Shown here in pieces: positions 47,316-58,093 of a stretch of DNA of 64,000 nucleotides (position 1 is its first letter; each line of letters starts with the position of its first letter). Where the stretch lies: NCBI RefSeq assembly GCF_002002865.1, contig NZ_CP019508.1, forward strand, positions 930,001 through 994,000, read 5' to 3'. The position numbers and the translations under genes were made by a program. The stretch is from Brevundimonas sp. LM2 (GTDB taxonomy: Bacteria; Pseudomonadota; Alphaproteobacteria; Caulobacterales; Caulobacteraceae). Under the pieces are notes generated by a model. The model did no database searches, was not told the origin of the DNA, and worked only from the letters and a program-made list of their open reading frames with translations.

Positions 47316-48674
47316 CTACTGCGCCACCGGCCGCCCGCCCTCGGTCCATTCGGGGGTGAAGTCGCCCTCCGCCAGGGCCGACAGGGGCGCGACCAGCGAC
47401 TGGATCGCGGCGGTCATGAAGTCAAAATTGATGTTGGCGATCGTGTCTTCGGGCGTGTGATAGGTCGGGATGGTCGCCCAGCCCGAGATGGTGTGGGCGA
47501 CCACGCCGCGCAGGGCCAGGGCGTAGTTGTCCGAGCGCTGGAAGAAGTTCTGTTCCGGATAGGGGTCGGGACCGATCAGGGCCCCGCGCGCCTTCAGCTC
47601 CGGCCCGAAGGTGGAGCGTTCGAACCCGGTCATCATCATCACGCCCGCCGGCAGCTGCGGATCCTGGTCGCCGATCATCTCGATCTCGAGATTGGCCTTG
47701 ATCCGCTCCAGCGGCACCGGCGGGTGGTCGACGAAATAGCGCGAGCCCAGCAGGCCGGCCTCCTCCGCCCCATAACCCACGAACATCACATTCATCCGGT
47801 GCGGGCCGGTGCCGGCCAGGGCGCGCGCCAGCTCGATCACCGCCACGGTGCCGGAGGCGTCGTCGTTGGCCCCGTACATGACCACCCCGTCCGAGCGGAC
47901 GCCGATGTGGTCCAGGTGGGCGGAGACCATCAGCACGGGACCGTCGGGCTCGGTGCCGGCCAGCCAGCCGATGGCGTTGGTAGTCACGCCCTGCTCGACC
48001 GTCGCGGTGCCGGGGTCATAGGTCGCCGTGCCGCCGACCGTCTTCAGTCGATCATAGATCTCGGGCGCGAGGACCAGGACGACCGGCCCGCCCCGGGCCG
48101 GGGCGTCGGCGAGACGGATGACCGGGTCGCGCGCGCCGTTGTCGGCCGTGGCCTGGGCCAGGGCCTCGGTGCGGCGCATCAGGATCAGCCTGGCCCCGCT
48201 GCCCATGGCCCGGCCGAACACGGCGCGAACGCCGGGTCCCTCCGCCGGGGCCATCATCAGCACCTCGGCGCCGGCGGGCAGGGCGGCGGGATCCTCGGCC
48301 ACGGTGATCGCGCCGGAGGCGGCGGTCAGGCCCCCCGTCAGGACGGCGAAGTCCGTCCCCTGGACCAGGCCCGCGTCGCCAATGCTGAGCCGCGCCGCGC
48401 CTGACGGCGTCGTCTTGATCACGGGCGCGCGCTGCAGATAGCCGTCCATGCCGGGCACGGGGGTCAGGCCGGCCAGGCGGAACTGGGCGGCGACATAGGC
48501 GGCGGCGACGGCCTCATCGCGGGTCGCGCTGCCGCGTCCCTGCAGCTCCTCGCCGGCCAGGAAATTCATGTGCGCCTCGACCGCGTTGCGTTCGATGGTG
48601 GTGGTCTGCTGCGCCAGGGCGGGACCGGCCAGGAGGGCGATCACGGAGACGGCGGCGAGGGCGAGGCGTTTCAT
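47316..48674 (-). CDS. M28-family metallopeptidase, exported
   Basis: 452 aa. Signal MKRLALAAVSVIALLAGPALA. A PA-domain insert (AVLTGGLT... ARLILMR) precedes the peptidase core, whose zinc ligands appear in VSAHLDHIG, GANDDASGT, GYGAEEAGLLGSRYF and EMIGDQDP, with the last His in TIPTYHTPEDT. M28 enzymes release N-terminal residues from peptides in the periplasm. ATG 48674 is the start; upstream open frame is not coding. Confidence 0.9.
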   Translation of the reverse strand: MKRLALAAVSVIALLAGPALAQQTTTIERNAVEAHMNFLAGEELQGRGSATRDEAVAAAYVAAQFRLAGLTPVPGMDGYLQRAPVIKTTPSGAARLSIGDAGLVQGTDFAVLTGGLTAASGAITVAEDPAALPAGAEVLMMAPAEGPGVRAVFGRAMGSGARLILMRRTEALAQATADNGARDPVIRLADAPARGGPVVLVLAPEIYDRLKTVGGTATYDPGTATVEQGVTTNAIGWLAGTEPDGPVLMVSAHLDHIGVRSDGVVMYGANDDASGTVAVIELARALAGTGPHRMNVMFVGYGAEEAGLLGSRYFVDHPPVPLERIKANLEIEMIGDQDPQLPAGVMMMTGFERSTFGPELKARGALIGPDPYPEQNFFQRSDNYALALRGVVAHTISGWATIPTYHTPEDTIANINFDFMTAAIQSLVAPLSALAEGDFTPEWTEGGRPVAQ

Positions 48675-48812
48675 GACAGGCTCCGGAAGCGGGACGGTGC
48701 ACAGGCGTAGGAGGCGCCGCTCGGCCCCGTCAAGCCGGGGCGACGAACTTGTGTCTGGACGCCGCCCGTGCCCCGATCTAGGGCGAGCCAACCCGTCGCC
48801 GAGAGCCCTCCC

Positions 48813-49844
48813 ATGAAGCGCATCGCCCTGCTCGCCTCCGCCGCCGCCGTCCTCGCGTTCGGCGCGGGCGTGGCCACCCAGGTCGACGCCTGGGGGGCGA
48901 CGGGTCACCGCACGATCGGCGTCGCCGCCGTCCGCGCCCTGTCCGATGAATTGCCCGCCTTCCTGCGCACGCCGGGGGCGGCCGCCGAGGTCGGCGAGCT
49001 GTCGCGCGAACCCGACCGCAGCCGGGGCGCGGGCCAGCCCCATGACCGCGAGCGCGACACCGCCCATTTCGTCGATCTGGACGACGCCGGTCATGTGATG
49101 GCCGCCGCCGGTCCGACGCTCGATCAGCTGCCGGTTCTGAAGAGCGAATACGACTCCGCCCTGCTGGCCGCGGGCATCAAGGTCGATGACGCCGGCTACC
49201 TGCCCTATGCCATCATGGACGGCTATCAGCAGCTGGCCCGCGACTTCGCCCACTGGCGCGTGCTGAACGCCGCCGAGGCCAGCGAAGCCGATCCGGGCAA
49301 GCGCGCCTGGTACCGCGAGGACCGGCTGCGGCGCGAGGCCCTGATCCTGCGCGACATCGGCTATCTGTCGCATTTCGTCGGCGACGGGGCCCAGCCCCAC
49401 CATCTGTCGATCCACTACAATGGCTGGGACCGGAACACGCCCAACCCGAAAGGCTTCACCACCTCACGGCAGACCCACGCCATGTTCGAGGGGGCCTTCA
49501 CGCGCCGGTCGACGCGGCTGGACGCGGTCGAGGCCGCCATGCCCGCGCCGGCGCTGGACGGGTTCGACCTGCGCGCCCGCACCGCCGCCTACCTGACAAG
49601 GACTCATGCCACGGTCACCCCCTTCTATGAGCTGGAGAAGGCCGGCGGTTTCGCCGACAGCGATCCGCGCGGCACCGCTTTCGCCACCGAGCGCCTGGCG
49701 GCCGGGGCGGCCGAGCTGCGCGACCTGATCATCCTGGCCTGGCGCGACGCCGGCACGCAGTCGGTCGGCTGGCCCGTCATCAAGGTGGCCGAGGTGGAGG
49801 CGGGCGGCGCCGATCCCTGGCTGGCCATGGCGGGCGAGGACTGA
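48813..49844 (+). CDS. S1/P1-type nuclease, secreted
   Basis: 343 aa. Signal peptide to VDA, giving a mature N-terminal Trp in WGATGHRTIG (Trp1 and His6 are zinc ligands). HDRERDTAHFVDLDD and YLSHFVGDGAQPHHLSIHYNGWD (H...GD...QPxH) provide the remaining ligands; a later HAMFEGAF has Glu in place of the usual Asp. Family members cleave single-stranded nucleic acids and dephosphorylate 3'-nucleotides, helping phosphate or nucleotide scavenging. Confidence 0.82.
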   Translation: MKRIALLASAAAVLAFGAGVATQVDAWGATGHRTIGVAAVRALSDELPAFLRTPGAAAEVGELSREPDRSRGAGQPHDRERDTAHFVDLDDAGHVMAAAGPTLDQLPVLKSEYDSALLAAGIKVDDAGYLPYAIMDGYQQLARDFAHWRVLNAAEASEADPGKRAWYREDRLRREALILRDIGYLSHFVGDGAQPHHLSIHYNGWDRNTPNPKGFTTSRQTHAMFEGAFTRRSTRLDAVEAAMPAPALDGFDLRARTAAYLTRTHATVTPFYELEKAGGFADSDPRGTAFATERLAAGAAELRDLIILAWRDAGTQSVGWPVIKVAEVEAGGADPWLAMAGED

Positions 49845-49850
49845 TTTCGG

Positions 49851-50741
49851 TTGACTGACCCGATACCCCCCGTCGTCATCCTCGACCGGTCGCAGATGGC
49901 CGAGAACATCGGCGCGGTGGCGCGGGTGATGGCCAATTTCGGCCTCGATCGCCTGCGTTTGGTCAGCCCACGCGACGGCTGGCCCCAGGACCGGGCCTGG
50001 CCCCTGGCCTCGGGCGCCGACTGGGTGCTGGACGGGGTCCAGGTGTTCGACAGCGTCGCCTCGGCCACCGCCGACCTGACCACTGTCTTCGCCACCACGG
50101 CCCGCCCGCGCGAGACCCGCCAGCCGGTCCGCACCCCGCGCGAGGCCTCCCGCGTCCTGTATGACGACGCCGCCTCCGGTCTGGGTGTCGGCCTGCTGTT
50201 CGGCAGCGAACGGGCGGGGCTGGAGACCACCGACATCGCCCTGTGCCAGGGCATCGTCACCATCCCCATCGACCCGCGCCACCAGAGCCTGAACCTGGCC
50301 CAGGCCGTGGCCATCAACGCCTATGAGTGGCGCACGCTCGTTCTGGACGCCCCGCCGCCGAACTTCCGCGAGGGCGATCCGCCGGCCTCGGGCGCCCTGG
50401 CCGTCGGCATGTACGAGCATCTGGAGCGCGAGCTGGAGGCGGCCGGCTTCTTCCATCCGCCGGAAAAGACCCCATCGATGAGCCAGAACCTGCGCGTCAT
50501 GCTGGGCCGCAGCCGGTTCACCGAGCAGGAGGTCGCGACCTTTCGCGGCGTGATCCACGCCCTGTCGAAGGGCAGGGGGCGGGTGCTGGAAAGGCTTGCG
50601 CGCGAACGATCCTCCCCCGTAGGGGGAGGGGGACCGCGGAGCGGTGGAGGGGGCCAACCCCAGACACCGCATTCAGGTCAGGCCCCCTCCGTCACGGCGC
50701 AAAGCGGCGCCGCGCCACCTCCCCCGATGGGGGAGGAATAA
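49851..50741 (+). CDS. trmJ: tRNA (cytidine/uridine-2'-O-)-methyltransferase TrmJ
   Basis: SPOUT enzyme for Nm32 in tRNA. TTG start six bases after the nuclease stop. [37 protein letters not shown] (split) and [14 protein letters not shown], then [21 protein letters not shown] are diagnostic knot motifs. The TrmJ C-terminal extension is present to about residue 250. The last about 45 residues (from SSPVGGGGP to the end) are encoded by palindromic repeat D and are not family sequence. Confidence 0.87.
   Translation: MTDPIPPVVILDRSQMAENIGAVARVMANFGLDRLRLVSPRDGWPQDRAWPLASGADWVLDGVQVFDSVASATADLTTVFATTARPRETRQPVRTPREASRVLYDDAASGLGVGLLFGSERAGLETTDIALCQGIVTIPIDPRHQSLNLAQAVAINAYEWRTLVLDAPPPNFREGDPPASGALAVGMYEHLERELEAAGFFHPPEKTPSMSQNLRVMLGRSRFTEQEVATFRGVIHALSKGRGRVLERLARERSSPVGGGGPRSGGGGQPQTPHSGQAPSVTAQSGAAPPPPMGEE
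50610..50738. repeat. Palindromic intergenic repeat, copy D (trmJ 3' end)
   Basis: Begins TCCTCCCCCGTAGGGGGAGG and ends CCTCCCCCGATGGGGGAGGA. Its reverse complement aligns with copy B at 16261-16397 (shared CGTGACGGAGGGGG and TGGCCCCCTCCAC blocks). Most of it is translated as the tail of TrmJ. Confidence 0.8.
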
Positions 50742-50755
50742 CAAGGAAGCTACCC

Positions 50756-51862
<1,107 letters not shown>

Positions 51863-51921
51863 GCCGCGTTGCAATAAGAAACGGACCCGGCTAGCGTCCG
51901 GGCAGACAGGGAGGAACGACC

Positions 51922-52302
51922 ATGTTCACGCATATGACCGTCGGGGCCAACGACCTGGAGGCGTCGCGGAAATTCTATGACGCCGCCTTGGGGGCCTTGG
52001 GCATCCCGGAGAGCGCGGCCGACGACAAGGGCCGCTACTGGTGGCGCACGCCGCGCGGGGCCTTCGCCATCACCCGGCCGCTCGACGGCGAGGACGCCTG
52101 CCATGCCAATGGCGGGACCATCGGTTTCGCGGCCAGGGATGCCGACGCGGTCAAGGCCTTCCACGACGCGGGCGTCGCGGCCGGCGGCACCGCCATCGAG
52201 GATCCGCCCGGCCCGCGCCAGGGTCCGTTCGGCACCCTGAATCTGGCCTATCTGCGCGACCCCTCGGGCAACAAGATCTGCGCCATGCATCGGGCGGGAT
52301 GA
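51922..52302 (+). CDS. VOC-family (glyoxalase-like) protein
   Basis: 126 aa single VOC domain. First module: MFTHMTVGANDLEASRKFYDAALGALG; second: IGFAARDADAVKAFHDAGVAAGG and LAYLRDPSGNKICAMH. Metal-binding residues likely in HMT and the late Lys/His segment. Lies between frmA and fghA, so it could help remove a glutathione adduct, but the substrate is not known. Confidence 0.85.
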   Translation: MFTHMTVGANDLEASRKFYDAALGALGIPESAADDKGRYWWRTPRGAFAITRPLDGEDACHANGGTIGFAARDADAVKAFHDAGVAAGGTAIEDPPGPRQGPFGTLNLAYLRDPSGNKICAMHRAG

Positions 52303-52312
52303 GCGGAGTCGT

Positions 52313-53146
52313 ATGCAAACCCTGAAGACCCACGCCGTCCACGGCGGCACCCTGCGCTATCTCCGCCACGACAGCACGGCCACCGGCACGCCGATGACGC
52401 TGTCGGTCTTCGTGCCGCCGGGGGAGGGGCCGTTTCCGGTGCTGATCTGGCTGTCGGGCCTGACCTGCACCGAGGACAATTTCACCACCAAGGCCGGGGC
52501 CTATCGCGCCGCCGCCGAGCATGGCGTCATCATCGTCGCCCCCGACACCTCGCCGCGCGGTGAGGGCGTGGCCGACGATGACGCCTACGATCTGGGCCAG
52601 GGGGCGGGTTTCTACGTCGACGCCACCGAAGCTCCCTGGGCTCCGCATTTCCGCATGGAGACCTATGTCACCGAGGAGTTGATCGCCCTGATCGACGCGG
52701 AGTTCCCGACCACCGGCATGCGCGGCCTCAGCGGCCATTCGATGGGCGGGCACGGGGCCCTGACCCTGGCTCTGCGCCACCCGGACCTGTTCCGCTCCGT
52801 CTCGGCCTTCGCCCCCATCGCCTCGCCGACCCGCTGCGGCTGGGGCGAGAAGGCGTTCACCGCCTATCTGGGCCCCGACCGGGACGCCTGGGCCGGGCAT
52901 GACGCCGCTTTGCTGATCGAGGCCGGCGCGGCCCGGGGGCGGTTCGACGACATCCTGATCGATCAGGGCGATGCCGACGGCTTCCTGGTCGACCAGCTCA
53001 AGCCGGAGCGGCTGCAGGCGGCGGCCGATGCGGCGGGTCAGAGGCTGACGCTCCGGATGCAGCCGGGCTATGACCATTCCTACTTCTTCATGGCCAGTTT
53101 CATCGCCGACCATGTCGCCTTCCACGCCGCGCGACTGAAAGCCTGA
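52313..53146 (+). CDS. fghA: S-formylglutathione hydrolase
   Basis: 277 aa serine esterase of the D-type. Hydrolyses S-formylglutathione to formate and glutathione. Conserved: IWLSGLTCTEDNFTTKAGA, APDTSPRGEGV, the nucleophile elbow SGHSMGGHGAL near residue 145, and the late GYDHSYFFMASFIADH that carries the catalytic His. Ten bases after the VOC gene; forms the pathway with frmA. Confidence 0.95.
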   Translation: MQTLKTHAVHGGTLRYLRHDSTATGTPMTLSVFVPPGEGPFPVLIWLSGLTCTEDNFTTKAGAYRAAAEHGVIIVAPDTSPRGEGVADDDAYDLGQGAGFYVDATEAPWAPHFRMETYVTEELIALIDAEFPTTGMRGLSGHSMGGHGALTLALRHPDLFRSVSAFAPIASPTRCGWGEKAFTAYLGPDRDAWAGHDAALLIEAGAARGRFDDILIDQGDADGFLVDQLKPERLQAAADAAGQRLTLRMQPGYDHSYFFMASFIADHVAFHAARLKA

Positions 53147-53150
53147 CTCG

Positions 53151-53399
53151 ATGACCGAGACCCCCGAAACCGCCGCCCCGGATCACGAGCCGATGTTCGC
53201 GGCCCTGTGCACCGAACTGGGCATCTGTCTTCACACCAAGGGGCAGGCCAAGGTCGTGGGTGCCCTGCCCGAGGGGCTGGACGCGGCAGTCAAGGCGGTG
53301 TTCGCCGCCGAGGGCATCGACTTCCTGAATGCCACCGGCAGTCTCAAGCGCGATGTCCGCGACTGTCTGAAGGCCAGTCTGCGCCAGGCTTCCGCCTAG
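53151..53399 (+). CDS. Small conserved hypothetical protein
   Basis: 82 aa, soluble, predicted alpha/beta. It has two cysteines (LCTELGICLHTKG) and ends KRDVRDCLKASLRQASA. It starts four bases after fghA, so it is co-transcribed with the formaldehyde genes. Not recognised. Its stop overlaps the stop of the next gene on the other strand. Confidence 0.6.
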   Translation: MTETPETAAPDHEPMFAALCTELGICLHTKGQAKVVGALPEGLDAAVKAVFAAEGIDFLNATGSLKRDVRDCLKASLRQASA

Positions 53400-53626
53400 G
53401 CCGAGGCAGCGGTCCCGCGTTCGTCGTCCAGGCGGCGTTCGACGCGCTGATGCAGCCGGTGGCGAAGGGCCCGTCTGGCTCTCAGGGTGTCATGAAGCGC
53501 ATCGGCGAGGCGCAGGATCTGGTCGTCGGACATGACGGCGGCCGCATCCGTCATTTGACGACAGAGGGCCTCCAGCGCCTGTTCGCTCAGGCGGGGCGGG
53601 CCTTCGAGAGTGTGGATCAGTCCCAT
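53396..53626 (-). CDS. Small helical protein of unknown function
   Basis: 76 aa. Start ATG 53626 has a clear GAGGAG site seven bases upstream, better than the ATG at 53650. The sequence is amphipathic and Arg-rich (DDQILRLADALHDTLRARRALRHRLHQRVERRLDDE, split). No family recognised. Convergent with the preceding gene. Confidence 0.55.
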   Translation of the reverse strand: MGLIHTLEGPPRLSEQALEALCRQMTDAAAVMSDDQILRLADALHDTLRARRALRHRLHQRVERRLDDERGTAASA

Positions 53627-53785
53627 GATTGATCTCCTCTGTCGTTCCAATGAAGCTTGGCCTCTGATCGTTCCGGCCGATCGTCCTTAACCGAGGCCCG
53701 CGCGAAATCCGCCTTTGCGTCTTGGCCTGACGCCGGGGAGGCCTATCTTGAGGGGGATCTCAATCCCTCTGAACGGAGTCTTCTC

Positions 53786-54400
53786 ATGGCCTTCACCCTG
53801 CCGCCGCTGCCCTACGCCTATGACGCGCTGGAGCCTGCCATCGACTCCGAGACGATGACCTTCCACCACGACAAGCACCACCAGGCCTATGTCGACAACC
53901 TGAACAAGGCCGTCGACGCAGACGCCGGCCTGCAGGGCCAGTCGCTGGAAGACCTGTTCGCTTCCATCTCGAGCGCGCCCAAGGCGGTCCGCAACAACGG
54001 TGGCGGCCACTGGAACCACGCCCTGTTCTGGGAGCTGCTGGCCCCCGTCGGCCAGGGCGGCGAGCCCTCGGCCGAGCTGGCCGCCGCGATCGACCGCGAC
54101 CTGGGCGGTCTCGAGCAGTTCAAGACCGACTTCAACGCCGCCGGCGCCGGCCAGTTCGGCTCGGGCTGGGCCTGGCTGATCGTTCAGGACGGCAAGCTGA
54201 AGGTCACCTCGACCCCGAACCAGGACAATCCCCTGATGGACGTGGCCGAACAGAAGGGCGCGGTCGTCCTCGGCGCCGACGTCTGGGAACACGCCTACTA
54301 TCTGAAATACCAGAACCGCCGCCCGGACTATCTGAAGGCCTTCTGGACCGTGGTGAACTGGAATAAGGCCAACGAACTCTACGCGGCCGCGACCGCCTGA
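53786..54400 (+). CDS. sodB: Superoxide dismutase [Fe]
   Basis: 204 aa cytosolic Fe/Mn-type SOD. Metal ligands: His in [16 protein letters not shown], and Asp/His in [17 protein letters not shown]. The [14 protein letters not shown] and [13 protein letters not shown] context resembles Fe-SOD. ATG 53786 is preferred (ACGGAG nine bases upstream). Its own transcript; scavenges superoxide. Confidence 0.95.
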   Translation: MAFTLPPLPYAYDALEPAIDSETMTFHHDKHHQAYVDNLNKAVDADAGLQGQSLEDLFASISSAPKAVRNNGGGHWNHALFWELLAPVGQGGEPSAELAAAIDRDLGGLEQFKTDFNAAGAGQFGSGWAWLIVQDGKLKVTSTPNQDNPLMDVAEQKGAVVLGADVWEHAYYLKYQNRRPDYLKAFWTVVNWNKANELYAAATA

Positions 54401-54507
54401 TCGGCCATGGGGCGGACCGTCGAGGAAACTTCACGGTTCGCCCATCTGGCGCAATGGGGACGACCTCCTATGTGAGCGTGGCTGTTCAACCCCGCGCCGA
54501 GGTTTCC

Positions 54508-55452
54508 ATGATCCCCCATTTCAAGATCGCCGCTGCGAGCCTGCTGCTGTCCGGCTTCATCGCCACGGCCGCTTGCAGCCAGCCGGTTCAGTCGACCGGG
54601 TCCGCCACGACCGTCGCGCCCGCCGCCAGCGCCGATGTCTACCGCTTCAAGGTCGGCACGATCGAGACCATCGCCCTGCGCGACGGCGGTCTGTCGGGCC
54701 TGCCCAATGACAACAAGATCCTGGGCGTCGGCCGCACCCCGGCCGAGGTGTCGGCCGTCCTGACCGCCAACGGTCTGGCCGGCGAGACCTTCGACCTCAG
54801 CGTCCAGCCCCTGCTCGTTCGCGACGGGTCGCGACTGGTGCTGATCGACACCGGTGCCGGTGGGGCGATGGGGCCGGGGGCCGGCAAGCTGGTGGCCAGC
54901 CTGGGCTCCGCCGGCATTGAGCCGTCCGCCATCACCGACATTCTGATCTCCCACGCCCATGGGGACCATGTCGGCGGTCTGGTCGATGCGTCCGGAGCCC
55001 TGATCTATCCCAACGCCGTGATCCGCATGTCGGCCCCGGAGTGGACCGCTCTGCAGGCCGATACCGAGATGGCGGCCCTGGTCACGGCGATCACGCCCAA
55101 GGTCGAGACCTTCGCGCCCGGCGCCCAGGTGACACCCGCCATCCTGGCCGTGCCGATCCAGGGCCATACGCCCGGCCACTCCGGCTTCGAGGTTCACTCG
55201 GGCGAGGATCGCCTGCTCTATATCGCCGACAGCGCCCACCACCATGTCGTCTCGGTGCAGAAGCCGGACTGGGCCAACAGCTTCGACGGCAATGCCCAGG
55301 CGATGCAGAGCCGGATCGCCCTTCTGGGCCGCGCGGCCGACGAGAACCTGCGTCTGTACGCCGTCCACTTTCCCTATCCCGGCATTGGACGGGTGACGCG
55401 GCGCGACGACGGAACCCTGGTCTGGACGCCGGAGGCCGTTCCCGCCCCCTAG
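54508..55452 (+). CDS. Metallo-beta-lactamase-fold lipoprotein
   Basis: 314 aa. MIPHFKIAAASLLLSGFIATAAC is a lipoprotein signal with Cys23. The MBL core: LVLIDTGAGG, ISHAHGDHVGGLVD (H-x-H-x-D-H), GHTPGHSGFEV and IADSAHHHVV give the full zinc set. Similar to quorum-quenching or SdsA-like periplasmic hydrolases; substrate not determinable. ATG 54508 chosen over 54454 because of the signal peptide. Confidence 0.87.
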   Translation: MIPHFKIAAASLLLSGFIATAACSQPVQSTGSATTVAPAASADVYRFKVGTIETIALRDGGLSGLPNDNKILGVGRTPAEVSAVLTANGLAGETFDLSVQPLLVRDGSRLVLIDTGAGGAMGPGAGKLVASLGSAGIEPSAITDILISHAHGDHVGGLVDASGALIYPNAVIRMSAPEWTALQADTEMAALVTAITPKVETFAPGAQVTPAILAVPIQGHTPGHSGFEVHSGEDRLLYIADSAHHHVVSVQKPDWANSFDGNAQAMQSRIALLGRAADENLRLYAVHFPYPGIGRVTRRDDGTLVWTPEAVPAP

Positions 55453-55611
55453 CGTCGAAGCCCCAGGCTCCGTCGTGCGGGTCTACGCCCCTTAAACGGA
55501 TCGACGACTCCGGAAGGCGTTGACGGATCGGTAACCGTGTTCATTGCCCGGAGGCTTAACGACCGACGCTTAGACGCGATCGGCTGTAGTCTTTTCCTAG
55601 TGGCGGCCCGT

Positions 55612-57936
55612 ATGCGTGTTCTCGACTGCCTGACGCAGGACCACAATCCGTGGCTCGTCGGCCTGGCTGCGTTGATCTGCGTCGTGGGATCAGTGGTCCT
55701 GGGCCACCTTTATACCCGGATCCGCCGGGGTGCCGCCCGGGACCGCCTGCCGTGGGTCTTTCTCGGCGCGGTCGCCGGCGGGGCGACGATCTGGTGCACC
55801 CATTTCGTGGCCATGCTCGCCTACAAGCCGGGGGTCGAGATCGCCTACGCGCCCCTGCTGACCGGGGTGTCCCTGCTCGTGGCCATGGTCGGATGCGGCG
55901 TCGCCGTGACCCTGGGGTCCATCCGCCAGCCTTGGGCACCGGCGCTCGGCGGGACGGCGTTCGGCCTGGGCGTGACGGCGATGCATTACATCGGCATGTC
56001 CGCCTTCACGGCCGAGGCCTTCGTCCAATGGAACATGGCCTATGTCGCCGTCTCCGTGATCGCGGCCACGGTGGGCGGGGCTCTGGCGTTCAGCGTCGGC
56101 GCGGAGACCACCCTGCGCCACCGCAGGATTCTGACCCCGGCGCTGCTGGTTCTCACCATCGTCAGCCTGCATTTCACAGGGATGGGCGCCTTGACCGTCC
56201 TGCCGTTCGCGCCTTCGGACGACGCCTGGACGTTGACCGAGGCCGAGACGCTGCTGGCGGTGGGTGTGGCGGTCGTGGGGTTCCTGATCCTGGGCACCGC
56301 CGTCGCCAGCTATGCTCTGGACGAACAGTCCGAACGCCAGTCGCGTGACCGCCTCGGCAGCCTGATCGAGGGCAGCGTGGACGGTATGCTGGTCGAGGCC
56401 GAGGGGCGGGTCGTCATGGCCAATCGCGCCTTCGCCGAGCTTTGCGGCCTCGCGGACGAGGCCCTCGTCGGACGGGCCGTGGCGGACTGGGTGGAGGACC
56501 TCGACTCCATGCCGCCCAACGCTCTGGTCCAGAGCCGCCTGACCACAGCCGACGGCTCCATCCCGGTCGAGATCGCCGTGCGGATCGAGGCGACGCCGGA
56601 CCAGACCTTCCGCATCCTCGCCGTTCGCGACCTGCGATCTCGCGTCGCCCAGGAGCGCCGCATCTCCCACCTGGCGCGCAACGACAGCCTGACGGGACTG
56701 CCCAACCGCACCTCCTTCCTCGAAAAGCTGGATCGGACGGTGGCGACGTTCGGCGAGGGCCAGTTCGCGCTGCTCGCCATCGATCTGAACCGGTTCAAGG
56801 AGGTCAATGACCTCTATGGGCACGCCGTCGGCGACCAGCTTCTGACCCATATCGCCGGCAATCTGAAGCAGGCGACGCTGGACGGCGAGTTCGTGGCGCG
56901 TCTGGGTGGTGACGAGTTCGTGGCCATCGTTCCGATCGCCGATCGCGAGGCCGCGCACACCGCCGCGGAGCGCCTGCGGACCGCCATGGTGCAGCCGCTC
57001 ATGGCCGAGCATGCCGAGCTTCAGTGCGGGGCGGCCATCGGTATCGCCCTGTGGCCGGACGATGCGTCCGAGACCTCCGTGCTGATCAACAATGCCGACC
57101 TGGCCATGTACCGGGCCAAGGCGTCGCTCGCGACGGACGTGTGCTTCTACGAAGAGGCGATGGACGAGGCGGTCCGGCAGCGTCGCCGCGTGACCCTGGG
57201 CCTGCGCGAGGCCCTGGAGAAGAACCGCTTCGAACTGCATTACCAGCTTCAGGCCTCGGTCGAGACCGGGCTGATCACGGGTTACGAGGCGCTGTTGCGC
57301 TGGCGCCAGGCCGATGGGTCGTTCATCCCGCCCTCGGACTTCATTCCGATCGCCGAAGAGACCGGCATGATCCTCCCGATCGGTGAATGGGTGCTGCGTC
57401 AGGCCTGCGCCGAGGCCGCGTCCTGGGCGGAACCCCATCGCATCGCGGTGAACCTGTCGCCGGTCCAGCTGTCGCACATCGACCTGCCGCGCCTGGTTCA
57501 TCAGATCCTGCTCGAGACAGGCCTTTCGCCCTACCGTCTGGAGCTGGAAATCACCGAGACGGCGATGATCTCGGATATGGAGCGCACGACCCACATCCTG
57601 CGGCAGCTGAAGCTGCTGGGCGTGTCGGTGGCCATGGACGATTTCGGCACAGGCTATTCGTCGCTGTCCACGCTGCGGGCCTTCCCGTTCGACAAGATCA
57701 AGCTGGACCGCAGCTTCATGTCCGAGCTGGACGGCGAACCCCAGTCCAAGGCCATCATCCGGGCCGTGCTGGCTCTGGGCGAGAGCCTGGCCATTCCGAT
57801 CCTGGCCGAGGGAGTCGAGACGCAGGAGCAGCTGGCCTTTCTGCGCGAGCAGGGCTGCGACGAGGTCCAGGGCTATCTGCTGGGTCGTCCTGCGCGCCTG
57901 ATCGGGGCCGGGACGACGACGAGCGCGGCGGCCTGA
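55612..57936 (+). CDS. MHYT-PAS-GGDEF-EAL cyclic-di-GMP regulator
   Basis: 774 aa from ATG 55612. Seven-helix MHYT sensor with the three motifs THFVAMLAY (about 63), HYIGMSAF (about 125) and HFTGMGAL (about 187), proposed to bind a metal and sense O2, CO or NO. A PAS-like region (about 245-355) follows. The GGDEF site LGGDEFVAI (about 432) and the EAL site YEALLRWRQ (about 559), with ITETAMI, DDFGTGYSSL and GVETQEQ, are all intact, so both cyclase and phosphodiesterase could work. Inner membrane. Confidence 0.9.
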   Translation: MRVLDCLTQDHNPWLVGLAALICVVGSVVLGHLYTRIRRGAARDRLPWVFLGAVAGGATIWCTHFVAMLAYKPGVEIAYAPLLTGVSLLVAMVGCGVAVTLGSIRQPWAPALGGTAFGLGVTAMHYIGMSAFTAEAFVQWNMAYVAVSVIAATVGGALAFSVGAETTLRHRRILTPALLVLTIVSLHFTGMGALTVLPFAPSDDAWTLTEAETLLAVGVAVVGFLILGTAVASYALDEQSERQSRDRLGSLIEGSVDGMLVEAEGRVVMANRAFAELCGLADEALVGRAVADWVEDLDSMPPNALVQSRLTTADGSIPVEIAVRIEATPDQTFRILAVRDLRSRVAQERRISHLARNDSLTGLPNRTSFLEKLDRTVATFGEGQFALLAIDLNRFKEVNDLYGHAVGDQLLTHIAGNLKQATLDGEFVARLGGDEFVAIVPIADREAAHTAAERLRTAMVQPLMAEHAELQCGAAIGIALWPDDASETSVLINNADLAMYRAKASLATDVCFYEEAMDEAVRQRRRVTLGLREALEKNRFELHYQLQASVETGLITGYEALLRWRQADGSFIPPSDFIPIAEETGMILPIGEWVLRQACAEAASWAEPHRIAVNLSPVQLSHIDLPRLVHQILLETGLSPYRLELEITETAMISDMERTTHILRQLKLLGVSVAMDDFGTGYSSLSTLRAFPFDKIKLDRSFMSELDGEPQSKAIIRAVLALGESLAIPILAEGVETQEQLAFLREQGCDEVQGYLLGRPARLIGAGTTTSAAA

Positions 57937-58093
57937 GGTTGACTCCGGCGGGCCCGGAGTCGATAAGCCCCGCTTTCCCGCGCCCGACCCCGGTCGGATG
58001 CGCGAAAACCACTACGGACGATGCGTGGACCGCCGTTGAGATCGCCCTTCCATTCGGGGAGGGGCCGGGCCGCATCACAGAGAAGAGAACCGA

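Noticed and set aside
57937..58093. Autoregulatory leader of rpsD
   Set aside because: No convincing pseudoknot or S4-site could be drawn by eye in the 157-base gap.
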